From an uncultured Rhodospirillales bacterium (GTDB taxonomy: Bacteria; Pseudomonadota; Alphaproteobacteria; RF32; CAG-239): a stretch of DNA of 24,135 nt. The stretch spans positions 1-24,135 of the forward strand of contig CADBMA010000070.1 in NCBI GenBank assembly GCA_902795665.1, written 5' to 3'. The position numbers and the translations under genes were made by a program. Under the pieces are notes generated by a model. It did not search any database. It saw nothing but the letters and a program-made list of their open reading frames with translations, and was not told the origin of the DNA. Below, one piece after another: positions 1-6,529 of this stretch. Numbering within the stretch: the first letter of the stretch is position 1; each line of letters begins with the position of its first letter.

Positions 1-222
1 GCCATTGTTTTCACAGCCGGAATTGGTGAAAACTCTCCTCTTTTACGCCAAAAAATATGTGAAAAATTAGCATATTTAGGGGTCAAACTGGACTTGCAGG
101 CCAATGATATGAAAGGTCAAACTCGTGAAATCTCCGCTCCTGACAGCAAGGTAAAAATTTGGGTTATCCCTACCGATGAAGAATTGGTTATTGCAGAAGA
201 CGCATACAAACTCACCTGCTAA
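1..222 (+). CDS. ackA: Acetate kinase, C-terminal end (partial at the window edge)
   Basis: The reading frame is open from base 1 and ends with TAA at 220-222, leaving the last 73 residues. The fragment begins close to the motif FTAGIGENSPLLR, which is characteristic of the acetate/butyrate kinase C-terminal domain (the conserved GIGENS loop). It then runs through a typical ending with VIPTDEELVIAEDA. Acetate kinase interconverts acetyl phosphate plus ADP with acetate plus ATP in the cytoplasm and usually pairs with phosphotransacetylase, whose gene would lie outside this window. The catalytic core is also outside, so its integrity cannot be judged. No convincing terminator follows; a weak GCAAAC/GTTTGC repeat at 239-262 has no T-tract. 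Confidence 0.9.
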   Translation, partial: AIVFTAGIGENSPLLRQKICEKLAYLGVKLDLQANDMKGQTREISAPDSKVKIWVIPTDEELVIAEDAYKLTC

Positions 223-280
223 ACCTTGCCCAACTGTTGCAAACACACAAAAAACGGTTTGCAGCCGCAACATTTTACTC

Positions 281-309
281 TTGACAACACTCCTTTTTGC
301 TTTTATAAA
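281..309 (+). promoter_or_regulatory. Sigma-70 promoter of the rpmH operon
   Basis: A perfect -35 box TTGACA (281-286) is followed after 17 bases by TATAAA (304-309). This is the strongest promoter match in the window and lies 66 bases upstream of the rpmH start. That fits high expression of a ribosomal-protein operon. Confidence 0.85.
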
Positions 310-324
310 GGCTCGAACCGAGAG

Positions 325-342
325 CTTTGAAATGTTTCAAAG
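325..342 (+). repeat. Perfect inverted repeat in the rpmH leader
   Basis: CTTTGAAA (325-332) and TTTCAAAG (335-342) are exact 8-bp arms around a two-base centre, with TTTT directly after. The repeat lies just downstream of the predicted transcription start of the rpmH operon. It could be a regulator-binding palindrome or a weak leader hairpin; the sequence alone does not decide which. Confidence 0.5.
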
Positions 343-375
343 TTTTAAATAATCATAATAAACCGGAGAAATAAA

Positions 376-510
376 ATGAAACGTACATATCAACCCTCTA
401 AACTTGTAAGAGCTCGTCGCCACGGCTTTCGTGCTCGTATGGCTACACAAGGCGGACGCAGAGTATTGGCTGCCCGCAGAGCCAGAGGACGCGCAAAACT
501 TTCCGCATAG
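376..510 (+). CDS. rpmH: 50S ribosomal protein L34
   Basis: This is a 44-codon gene. The product begins MKRTYQPSKLVRARRHGFRA and continues with the Arg/Gly/Ala-rich L34 signature, including GGRRVLAARRARGRAKLSA at the end. The length and the full conserved pattern match bacterial L34, a small basic protein of the large ribosomal subunit that binds 23S rRNA. A Shine-Dalgarno-like CCGGAGAA lies at 363-370. It is the first gene of the rpmH-rnpA-yidD-yidC-engB cluster, and rnpA starts 15 bases after its stop, so co-transcription is very likely. Confidence 0.97.
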   Translation: MKRTYQPSKLVRARRHGFRARMATQGGRRVLAARRARGRAKLSA

Positions 511-525
511 TCGGGATTTGGGCTC

Positions 526-966
526 ATGCCTGCCTTTTCAATACTCAAAAAGCGCCGTGATTTTGTCAGATTAACCAAACACGGAGAGTTTGTTCCTACA
601 AAAAATCTGGTACTCCAAGCCGCTCCAAGCAATTTACAAAAAGCAACTGGAGAAGCTCGCATTGGCTACACCACTACCAAAAAAATTGGCAAAGCCCACA
701 TCAGAAATCGTTGCCGCCGCCGGCTTCGTGCCGCGGTGGCTCTGTTTTTTGCTCAGCATTCTCTGCCCGACTTTGATTATGTGTTAATTGCTCGCTATAC
801 TACCGCAGATGCTGATTTTCGAGAACTGTGCCGCGACCTGTGCTATGCACTGAAAAAAGTTAATGCACGCTTTATGGAGAAAGAAGTTGCTACAAAAGAT
901 AATCCGATTTCCATTTCTAATCTTGATAAAAATGTATCAAAAACTAATATCTCCCCTGATGCCTAA
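526..966 (+). CDS. rnpA: Ribonuclease P protein component
   Basis: A 146-residue basic protein. The RNase P protein signature is present as RIGYTTTKKIGKAHIRNRCR followed by RRLR, corresponding to the family RNR motif that contacts RNase P RNA. The N-terminus (FSILKKRRDFVRL) also matches the family. With the RNA subunit it matures the 5' ends of tRNAs. The protein is somewhat longer than the usual 110-130 residues: after about residue 113 a low-complexity polar tail runs on because the frame overlaps yidD by about 100 bases. The tail is probably non-essential and retained because the bases also encode YidD (inference). Start and position directly after rpmH follow the nearly universal bacterial order. 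Confidence 0.93.
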   Translation: MPAFSILKKRRDFVRLTKHGEFVPTKNLVLQAAPSNLQKATGEARIGYTTTKKIGKAHIRNRCRRRLRAAVALFFAQHSLPDFDYVLIARYTTADADFRELCRDLCYALKKVNARFMEKEVATKDNPISISNLDKNVSKTNISPDA

Positions 967-1126
967 TGTCTGCCGCTATCAGCCGTCATGCTCACAATAC
1001 ATGATTGAAGCAATCGAAACCCACGGCATCATCAAGGGAATATACCTCGGGATAAAAAGGATTTTACGCTGCCACCCTTGGGGAGGAAGTGGATACGATC
1101 CCGTTCCTCCTAAAGAAAAAATATAA
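863..1126 (+). CDS. yidD: Membrane protein insertion efficiency factor YidD
   Basis: An 87-residue protein with the highly conserved YidD core: SPLMPNVCRYQPSCSQYMIE, then GIIKGIYLGIKRILRCHPWG and GYDPVP. The cysteines in CRYQPSC and in RCHP are the family pattern. YidD is a small peripheral membrane protein whose N-terminal amphipathic helix attaches it to the inner membrane, where it aids YidC-dependent insertion. The ATG at 863 is chosen because it includes the hydrophobic/basic N-terminal helix (LLQKIIRFPFLILIKMYQKL). An internal TTG at 887 is possible, whereas ATG at 932 would remove most of the helix. It overlaps rnpA by 104 bases in another frame. Confidence 0.92.
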   Translation: MHALWRKKLLQKIIRFPFLILIKMYQKLISPLMPNVCRYQPSCSQYMIEAIETHGIIKGIYLGIKRILRCHPWGGSGYDPVPPKEKI

Positions 1127-1130
1127 AAAC

Positions 1131-1158
1131 TTGCATTACATACAAATACTGTTATATT
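1131..1158 (+). promoter_or_regulatory. Possible internal promoter before yidC
   Basis: TTGCAT (1131-1136) and TATATT (1153-1158) are separated by 16 bases in the short AT-rich gap between yidD and yidC. The -35 match is weak. It may add transcription to yidC-engB on top of read-through from the rpmH promoter. Confidence 0.35.
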
Positions 1159-1195
1159 CTAACCAAACCAAAAAACTAATGGGAATAAATAAAAA

Positions 1196-2872
1196 ATGAA
1201 AGATGATTTAAAAAGCTTCTACGTTGCCGTTTTACTATCTTTGGCAATTATTTTCATCAGCAACTGGGCCTTCTTCAGCCAGAAAAATACAGCCGATGAA
1301 TCTAACACACCGCAAGTTGCCGTTGAATCTGACGAAGGCGACTCACAGAAAACAAATTCATTTGATGAAAAAAACTCAGAAAACGATGCATTATCTGTAG
1401 ACAAAGCTTTACAGTCATCTCCGCGAATCAACATCAGCAATTCGGTTTTGAAGGGCTCTATGCGCATTGCCGGAGGCCGCATTGACAATTTATACCTGCG
1501 CAAATATAAAGAAAATCTTCAACCCGATAGTCCCGATGTTGAACTTTTTGCTCCTGCCAAAACTTCTGCTCCCTATTATGCCGAGTTTGGTTGGCTTTCT
1601 AATGACAAAAACATCAATCTACCCAACTCAAATACGGTTTGGACCGCCAAAGGCAATGAGTTAACCCCTCAAACTCCTGTTGTTTTGGAATGGGATAACG
1701 GTCAGGGATTGCGTTTTATAACCAAAATATCAATAGATGATAATTATATGTTTGGAATTGATCAGTCTGTCGAAAACAACTCCGGAACATCTGTTACATT
1801 ATATCCGTATGGCTTGATTGCCCGTGGCGGCAATTCTGCCTCTGAAACAAGCATTGTACACGAGGGTTTGATTGGCGTATTTAACGACAAACTGCAGGAA
1901 ATAAAATATTCTGACCTCAAAAAAAACAATAAAGAGTTTGAAACCTCTAAAGGTTGGTTTGGATTTTCAGACAGATATTGGTTCTCCTCAATCATATTAG
2001 ATTCTCAACAACCTGCAAAAATTAAATTCAGCCAAAATAACAACATCTATCAAACTGATTTTGTAGGTTCGGCGCTTACCATAGAAAGCGGCAGCGTTGG
2101 CAACGTGCGTGAAATGCTTTTTGCCGGCGCTAAGGAAATCAAATTGTTGGATAAATATGCCGACAATCAAAACATCAGCAAATTTGATTTGGCTGTAGAT
2201 TTTGGCTGGTACTATTTTTTAACTAAGCCGTTTTTCTACATTTTAGATTATCTATATAAGCTTATTGGCAATATGGGTTGGGCCATTCTTTTGTTTGCCG
2301 CCTTATTACGGCTGGCCATGTTTCCTATTGCCAACAAATCGTTTGAAAATATGGCAAAGATGAAAAAGTTGCAGCCCAAATTAAAGGATTTACAAGAAAA
2401 ATACGGCAAAGACCGTGCCAAAATACAGCAAGAAACCATGTTGCTTTACAGAAAAGAAAAAATAAATCCGGCTTCAGGCTGTTTGCCAATGTTTATTCAA
2501 ATACCGGTCTTCTTTTCGTTATACAAAGTATTAAACATCGCCATCGAAATTCGCCAAGCTCCGTTTATCGGCTGGATAAAAGATTTATCGGCTCCGGATC
2601 CTTTGGTTATTTCTGAATGGGCACATATCCCGCTTCCATCATTTTTTGATATAGGTATCTGGCCAATCGTCATGGGATTGACAATGTTTATTCAACAAAA
2701 AATGAATCCTGCTCCCACCAATAAAGATCAAGCCAGAGCTTTTGCATTATTGCCACTAATCTTTACATTCATGATGGGACATTTCGCGGCCGGTTTGGTC
2801 ATTTATTGGTCGTTCAGCAACCTGTTGTCAATTATACAACAACGCGCCATTTTGCATAAAAACAAGGACTAA
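1196..2872 (+). CDS. yidC: Membrane protein insertase YidC
   Basis: A 558-residue polytopic inner-membrane protein of proteobacterial type. One N-terminal membrane segment lies at about residues 8-27 (FYVAVLLSLAIIFISNWAFF), followed by a large periplasmic domain to about residue 340. The conserved C-terminal Oxa1/YidC core includes WAILLFAALLRLAMFPIANK, with the Arg of the hydrophilic groove, a cytoplasmic coiled-coil loop (KMKKLQPKLKDLQEKYGKD), and the signature GCLPMFIQIPVFFSLYKVL. It ends with LVIYWSFSNLLSIIQQ. YidC inserts and folds membrane proteins alone or with SecYEG. GGGA at 1181-1184 is the ribosome site. engB follows after three bases, so the two are cotranslated neighbours. Confidence 0.97.
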   Translation: MKDDLKSFYVAVLLSLAIIFISNWAFFSQKNTADESNTPQVAVESDEGDSQKTNSFDEKNSENDALSVDKALQSSPRINISNSVLKGSMRIAGGRIDNLYLRKYKENLQPDSPDVELFAPAKTSAPYYAEFGWLSNDKNINLPNSNTVWTAKGNELTPQTPVVLEWDNGQGLRFITKISIDDNYMFGIDQSVENNSGTSVTLYPYGLIARGGNSASETSIVHEGLIGVFNDKLQEIKYSDLKKNNKEFETSKGWFGFSDRYWFSSIILDSQQPAKIKFSQNNNIYQTDFVGSALTIESGSVGNVREMLFAGAKEIKLLDKYADNQNISKFDLAVDFGWYYFLTKPFFYILDYLYKLIGNMGWAILLFAALLRLAMFPIANKSFENMAKMKKLQPKLKDLQEKYGKDRAKIQQETMLLYRKEKINPASGCLPMFIQIPVFFSLYKVLNIAIEIRQAPFIGWIKDLSAPDPLVISEWAHIPLPSFFDIGIWPIVMGLTMFIQQKMNPAPTNKDQARAFALLPLIFTFMMGHFAAGLVIYWSFSNLLSIIQQRAILHKNKD

Positions 2873-2875
2873 ACC

Positions 2876-3523
2876 ATGCCTGCCGACACACCAAAATACA
2901 CTTTGTCAGAAATAGACTCCGGACGCCAGCTTTTCAGCAAGGAGTGCAATTTCATGCTTGGTGTGGCCGGACTTAACCAGCTGCCTGCGGATGATGTTTT
3001 GCCCGAAATAGCTTTTGCCGGTCGTTCCAATGTTGGAAAGTCAAGTTTGATAAACGCATTGACCGGACGCAAAACCTTGGCCAAAACATCTAACACTCCT
3101 GGGCGGACTCAACAGCTTAATTATTTTAATTTAGCCGATAAAATTTATATGGTTGATATGCCAGGATACGGATTCGCACAAGCTCCGGAAGCTTTGGTTA
3201 AAAAATGGCAAAAAATGATTTTTGCATACCTGCAAGGTCGGGTAAATCTCAAAAGAGTTTTTTTGTTGATAGATTCGCGCCACGGTATCAAAAAAGTCGA
3301 TTCTGAAATTATGGAAATGCTGGACAAGGCTGCTGTTAACTATCAAATTGTGCTGACCAAAATTGATAAAATTTCAGCAATAGAGCTAGCCAAAACAATA
3401 ACAACAACCGCCCAAACATTAAAAGAGCATGCTGCCGCCCATATTGACATTATTGCCACAAGCTCCGAAAAAAATCTCGGCATTGATGATTTGCGCGCCG
3501 AAATAGCAAACCTGATACACTAA
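2876..3523 (+). CDS. engB: Ribosome biogenesis GTP-binding protein EngB/YsxC
   Basis: A 215-residue TRAFAC GTPase. G1 is GRSNVGKS at residues 49-56, G2 is in TPGRTQQLNYF at about 74-84, G3 is DMPGYG at 94-99, G4 is TKID at 161-164 and G5 is TSSE at about 195-198. The GRSNVGKSSLINAL and PGRTQ sequences are diagnostic for the EngB/YihA family, which acts in assembly of the large ribosomal subunit. It starts three bases after yidC, with AAGGA overlapping the yidC end as ribosome site. Adjacent yidC-engB is a common alphaproteobacterial arrangement, often continuing to argB; argB is not present here, and the cluster ends at engB. Confidence 0.96.
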   Translation: MPADTPKYTLSEIDSGRQLFSKECNFMLGVAGLNQLPADDVLPEIAFAGRSNVGKSSLINALTGRKTLAKTSNTPGRTQQLNYFNLADKIYMVDMPGYGFAQAPEALVKKWQKMIFAYLQGRVNLKRVFLLIDSRHGIKKVDSEIMEMLDKAAVNYQIVLTKIDKISAIELAKTITTTAQTLKEHAAAHIDIIATSSEKNLGIDDLRAEIANLIH

Positions 3524-3543
3524 AAAAACATCATATAAACCTC

Positions 3544-3571
3544 TTGTTTCTGTCATAAAATTTGCTATTAT
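3544..3571 (+). promoter_or_regulatory. Predicted promoter of the small-protein/zeta-kinase/phosphatase operon
   Basis: TTGTTT (3544-3549) and TATTAT (3566-3571) are separated by 16 bases in the 79-base gap after engB, 31 bases upstream of the first start codon. An independent promoter here supports treating the next three genes as their own unit. Confidence 0.55.
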
Positions 3572-3579
3572 ATATAGCA
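3563..3579. promoter_or_regulatory. Candidate operator palindrome overlapping the -10 box
   Basis: TGCTAT (3563-3568) and ATAGCA (3574-3579) are exact 6-bp inverted arms around TATAT, lying directly on the predicted -10 element. That is a typical position for an autorepressor operator. The sequence is AT-rich, so chance symmetry is possible. Confidence 0.35.
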
Positions 3580-3602
3580 GATTTGATTTTAGCAGGCACA
3601 AA

Positions 3603-3836
3603 ATGAAAAATACAATTGACAACATTGAAGAAGCTAATTTTGTGATTTTAAGTTTAATCAGAAAACTATACGTATTGTGCCAAAAAAGCTCTGCCGAAGA
3701 TGCCGAGATTTACCGCAAAAAAATTCATCAACTACAAAAGGACTTGAAACACCTCGATAACCCGCAGGTTTTTTCCAAAGTCCAAAACACTTACATTCCC
3801 TATCTACAACAGTTAACGGAGACAGAAAATGAATAA
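3603..3836 (+). CDS. Small helical protein of unknown function, possible antitoxin partner
   Basis: A 77-residue protein that I do not recognise. It has no signal peptide or membrane segment. The sequence is polar with regular heptad-like hydrophobic spacing and is probably all helical (for example ILSLIRKLYVLC and EIYRKKIHQLQKDLKHL). An AGCAGG ribosome site precedes the ATG. Its last eight bases overlap the start of the zeta-type kinase (ATGAATAA), so the two are translationally coupled. By position and size it resembles the antitoxin of a zeta-type toxin-antitoxin pair; zeta antitoxins such as epsilon are small helical bundles. I see no sequence match to epsilon or PezA, so antitoxin is inference only. 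It could instead be an unrelated small partner of the kinase. Confidence 0.75.
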   Translation: MKNTIDNIEEANFVILSLIRKLYVLCQKSSAEDAEIYRKKIHQLQKDLKHLDNPQVFSKVQNTYIPYLQQLTETENE

Positions 3837-4737
3837 TTACGGCGCACTTCTCTCCCCTCAAGAACACGAAAAATGGGTCAGCGAATTAATCATTCCCACT
3901 TTTACCAAAGGAAGAAATCCTTCTGAAAACCCCACTTTTGTTCTCATTACCGGCCAGCCCGGATCAGGAAAAAGCTACTCCTCCCGTCACTATGCAAAAG
4001 AAAATTTAGATATATCCCCTGTGGTATTTGGTGCTGATGATATACGAGCATTACACCCTATGTCCGATAAAATCTTAAAATCTGATCACGCCAACTATCC
4101 GTTTATAACCAAATACGATGCCGGATTGGCCCGCGCCAAACTTCTTAATTATTGTTTTGATAAAGGGTATAATATTGTTGTTGAAAGTATTTTATCAAAC
4201 GAAACCGACTACAAAATGCAAACCTTGCTTGATGCGCGTGACCACAAATATAATGTCGAATGCCTTGCTTTGGGTGTTCATCGCCATGTTAGCGAAGTAT
4301 CAATCTTTTACCGCCAAGAAACTCAAATATCATCAACTAAAGAAATTGGCTTTCCGGCAACTCCGGAGATGCACGATCACACTTATCGCATATTACCTAA
4401 TATCTTGGCAAATATGAACGATTATGGAACCGTAGATAAAATAAGCATCTGCAACCGCAAATACGATTATTTTTATGACAGCAACAAAGATCCTCACGAT
4501 CCGGTGCTGATTCGCCAAAAACTGCAAGAATCCCGTAATAGTTACTTAAATAAAGATGAAATGCTTAATGTGGCTGTGCGGTGGCAAGAGGTATTGCGCA
4601 TGATGAACAATCGACAAGCTCCGCAAAAAGATATCGATCAGGTTCAGGAATTATATTCAAAATTTATGAAAAATAGCGGATTGTCGCTATCTTCAGACTT
4701 CAGAAAATACTCACAAAACATAAAAGATGGTAGATAA
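3829..4737 (+). CDS. Zeta-toxin-family P-loop kinase
   Basis: A 302-residue soluble protein. Residues 37-49 hold a Walker A motif within FVLITGQPGSGKS. They are followed by GADDIRALHP at 68-77, matching the zeta/PezT pattern D-x-x-R-x-x-H-P, in which the Asp serves as catalytic base. Next come a conserved-looking Glu in NIVVESILSN at about 114-123 and Arg residues in GVHRHVSEVSIFYR that could bind ATP phosphates. Zeta toxins phosphorylate UDP-N-acetylglucosamine and block cell-wall synthesis; other members of the fold, such as AvrRxo1, phosphorylate NAD. The true substrate here is unknown. The C-terminal third (from about residue 210) has no motif I recognise. The gene is coupled to the upstream 77-residue protein by an 8-base overlap and to the downstream phosphatase by TAATG. 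Confidence 0.82.
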   Translation: MNNYGALLSPQEHEKWVSELIIPTFTKGRNPSENPTFVLITGQPGSGKSYSSRHYAKENLDISPVVFGADDIRALHPMSDKILKSDHANYPFITKYDAGLARAKLLNYCFDKGYNIVVESILSNETDYKMQTLLDARDHKYNVECLALGVHRHVSEVSIFYRQETQISSTKEIGFPATPEMHDHTYRILPNILANMNDYGTVDKISICNRKYDYFYDSNKDPHDPVLIRQKLQESRNSYLNKDEMLNVAVRWQEVLRMMNNRQAPQKDIDQVQELYSKFMKNSGLSLSSDFRKYSQNIKDGR

Positions 4738-5321
4738 TGGAAAAAACATTTTATATTTTTCGGCACGGACAAAGCAGCTATAACCTTGCCGGCCGCACTC
4801 AAGGACGAACCAACGATTCTGTACTGACCGATCTTGGAAAAGAGCAGGCAGCAGAAATTGGCAACAAGCTAAAAGATAAAAATATTAATATCATTATATG
4901 CTCTCCTTTGATTCGAGCCTGCCAAACAGCAGAAATTGCCAATCAACAATTAAACGTTCCTATCGTATATGATGAACGTTTTATTGAGGTCGATGTCGGA
5001 GAAATTGAAGGAATGCACTATACTGATGTTATTTCTCAGTTTGGTGAAAAATATCAAAAATGGCGCAGCTGCGACCAGCAATATGAAAATTTACGCTTTA
5101 CCGGCGGAGAAAGCAAAAAAGAAGTGCGCGAACGTGTTTTTGCCGGCCTTAATGAATACGCCACAACCTCATCACATTCCAATATCGCCATATCTTCGCA
5201 TGGAATAATGCTGGCTCAGCTGCTGATTTCATTCGGAAAAAACAATACCGATATCCCCAATGGTTCAATTTTATGTGTAAAATTTAAAAACGGCACATGG
5301 GATATTTGCGGTTTTATCTGA
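4737..5321 (+). CDS. Histidine phosphatase family protein (phosphoglycerate mutase-like)
   Basis: A 194-residue protein with the complete branch-1 histidine phosphatase catalytic set. RHG at residues 9-11 carries the phospho-accepting His10. The second Arg is in SPLIRACQTAE (R60), the acid/base Glu is in RFIEVDVGEIEG (E84), and the second His is in SSHG (H155). The length fits phosphatases of the CobC/GpmB/PhoE group rather than true cofactor-dependent phosphoglycerate mutase, which is longer. It begins in the stop codon of the zeta-type kinase (TAATG), indicating translational coupling. This suggests that it acts on the kinase product or the same metabolite pool (inference). It ends immediately next to the stop codon of a convergent gene, leaving no room for a terminator. 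Confidence 0.9.
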   Translation: MEKTFYIFRHGQSSYNLAGRTQGRTNDSVLTDLGKEQAAEIGNKLKDKNINIIICSPLIRACQTAEIANQQLNVPIVYDERFIEVDVGEIEGMHYTDVISQFGEKYQKWRSCDQQYENLRFTGGESKKEVRERVFAGLNEYATTSSHSNIAISSHGIMLAQLLISFGKNNTDIPNGSILCVKFKNGTWDICGFI

Positions 5322-6068
5322 TTATTTCTTTTTGCGATTTGTAATCTGCGGAACGGTTGGGTTGGAATTATTGCCCAATTGCAGCTTGTTTCCTTGCCCA
5401 AGCAAAGAATTAATAATATCCATCGGGTTTTTTCCTTCCAGCAGTTGCTGTTTGGCAACTTCTGAGGCCACTGACTGCATCACCGCATTGCGAAAAGCGT
5501 TTTGTGCTTCAATTTGGCTTTCCTCGGCAATTTTGTTTTCTCGTTCCGTAAATTTGCGATGAAAGCGTGCAAACTCATACAGAGGATCTCCGCCGCGCCG
5601 ATACCCCTCAAGTCCTGTAAGATGAGTTTTCTCATCCATTAGCGCCTTTATGCCGCCATATTCGCGATCACGATAAAGCTTCCAGTCCTCAATAATATCC
5701 CAATTGACCGCGTCAATAACATTTTGCGGATCAATTATCCCAAAATCAATCTCTTTAGTATTGTTAGGCAAAGAATAAATATTGATGTTCTTTTCAAAAA
5801 ATTGTTTGTTTTCAACTGTTTTACGTCGTGGATTTGTGAGCGCGTGGCTCAAGCAAATTGCAACCAGCGCGGTTTTAAACTCTTCGTTGGCTTTATATAT
5901 CAGCTTTAGCGGTTTTTTTGCAACCTCCGGCGTTTGCAGAACCAAATTAACACAATATTCATTCAAATTTTGCAAACCATCAAGCTGATCATAATCAAAT
6001 TCAACCTTGCTGACAATAGTACAAGAAAGTGCTTGATTTATAAGATTTTGTATATCTTCCGGTGTCAT
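5322..6068 (-). CDS. Conserved-looking protein of unknown function, last gene of the gpmI operon
   Basis: A 248-residue soluble protein with no signal peptide, membrane segment or recognised catalytic motif. The N-terminal part (to about 95) looks like a mixed alpha/beta fold. The middle has a striking DREYGGIKALMDEKTHLTGL followed by EGYRRGGDPLYEFARFHRKF. A long charged helix rich in Glu/Gln/Ala comes next, and the tail from about 220 is polar and probably disordered, ending in RKKK. The first 20 residues superficially resemble BolA, but the rest does not. Its ATG overlaps the rppH stop (TAATG on the minus strand), with a good AAAGGAT ribosome site inside rppH, so it belongs to the gpmI-envC-ctpA-rppH operon. 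No function is assigned. Confidence 0.8.
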   Translation of the reverse strand: MTPEDIQNLINQALSCTIVSKVEFDYDQLDGLQNLNEYCVNLVLQTPEVAKKPLKLIYKANEEFKTALVAICLSHALTNPRRKTVENKQFFEKNINIYSLPNNTKEIDFGIIDPQNVIDAVNWDIIEDWKLYRDREYGGIKALMDEKTHLTGLEGYRRGGDPLYEFARFHRKFTERENKIAEESQIEAQNAFRNAVMQSVASEVAKQQLLEGKNPMDIINSLLGQGNKLQLGNNSNPTVPQITNRKKK

Positions 6069-6529
6069 TATTTTTTATCCTTTGTCAGATACGGGTTAAA
6101 AATCTCTACCATTTTTTGGTACACATTTTGCTTAAAGTCTACAATATTTTTAACTGTGTCGTCAATATCCACCCATTTCCAGTTTACAAACTCCGGTGCT
6201 GCCGTGCACAAATCAATTTCTGATTCTTCTCCCTTAAAGCGGTACAAAACCCAGTTCATTGCTTGTCCCTTTTTCTGAAACTTTTTGCTGACTTCAGGTG
6301 GAAAATCATAGCACATCGGTTCTGCAATGCTGGCCAATAATGAAACTGACACAATTGATGTTTCTTCTTTCAGCTCTCGCGCCGCTGCCTCAAGAAAAGT
6401 TTCTTCAGCATCAATTCCCCCTTGCGGAAATTGCCACTGCCCTGGCAGGTCTTTTCTTTCACACCATAAAACCTGCCCCGCATCATTAGAAACCACTATT
6501 CCGACATTGCGCCGATAGAGATTATTCAT
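6068..6529 (-). CDS. rppH: RNA pyrophosphohydrolase (Nudix family)
   Basis: A 153-residue Nudix hydrolase. The Nudix box lies at residues 37-59 with G37, E43, and R51-E-L-x-E-E56; the usual Gly near its end is Ser58. The N-terminus YRRNVGIVVSNDAGQVLWCE and WQFPQGGIDAEE are characteristic of RppH/NudH, which removes pyrophosphate from 5'-triphosphorylated mRNA to start RNase E-dependent decay. Alphaproteobacterial members also resemble dinucleoside polyphosphate hydrolases (IalA/InvA), and that activity cannot be excluded. The start codon overlaps the end of ctpA (ATGAATAA), with AGCAGG as ribosome site. Placement after ctpA is a known alphaproteobacterial order. Confidence 0.92.
   Translation of the reverse strand: MNNLYRRNVGIVVSNDAGQVLWCERKDLPGQWQFPQGGIDAEETFLEAAARELKEETSIVSVSLLASIAEPMCYDFPPEVSKKFQKKGQAMNWVLYRFKGEESEIDLCTAAPEFVNWKWVDIDDTVKNIVDFKQNVYQKMVEIFNPYLTKDKK

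Noticed and set aside
239..262. GCAAAC/GTTTGC hairpin after ackA as a terminator
   Set aside because: The stem is six pairs with a 12-base loop and no T-run follows, so it is not supported as a terminator.
390..662. Minus-strand open frame across rpmH and rnpA
   Set aside because: It is a shadow of two well-supported plus-strand genes and has no recognisable product.
4737..5321. Calling the histidine phosphatase a glycolytic phosphoglycerate mutase (gpmA)
   Set aside because: It is shorter than cofactor-dependent mutases, the window already has a complete gpmI, and it is coupled to the zeta-type kinase.
3829..5321. Prophage or mobile-element origin of the zeta-type operon
   Set aside because: No integrase, transposase, attachment repeat or clear base-composition change is seen around it, so transfer remains only a possibility.
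5322..6068. BolA-like identity for the 248-residue protein
   Set aside because: Only about 20 N-terminal residues look similar. The length and the rest of the sequence do not fit BolA.
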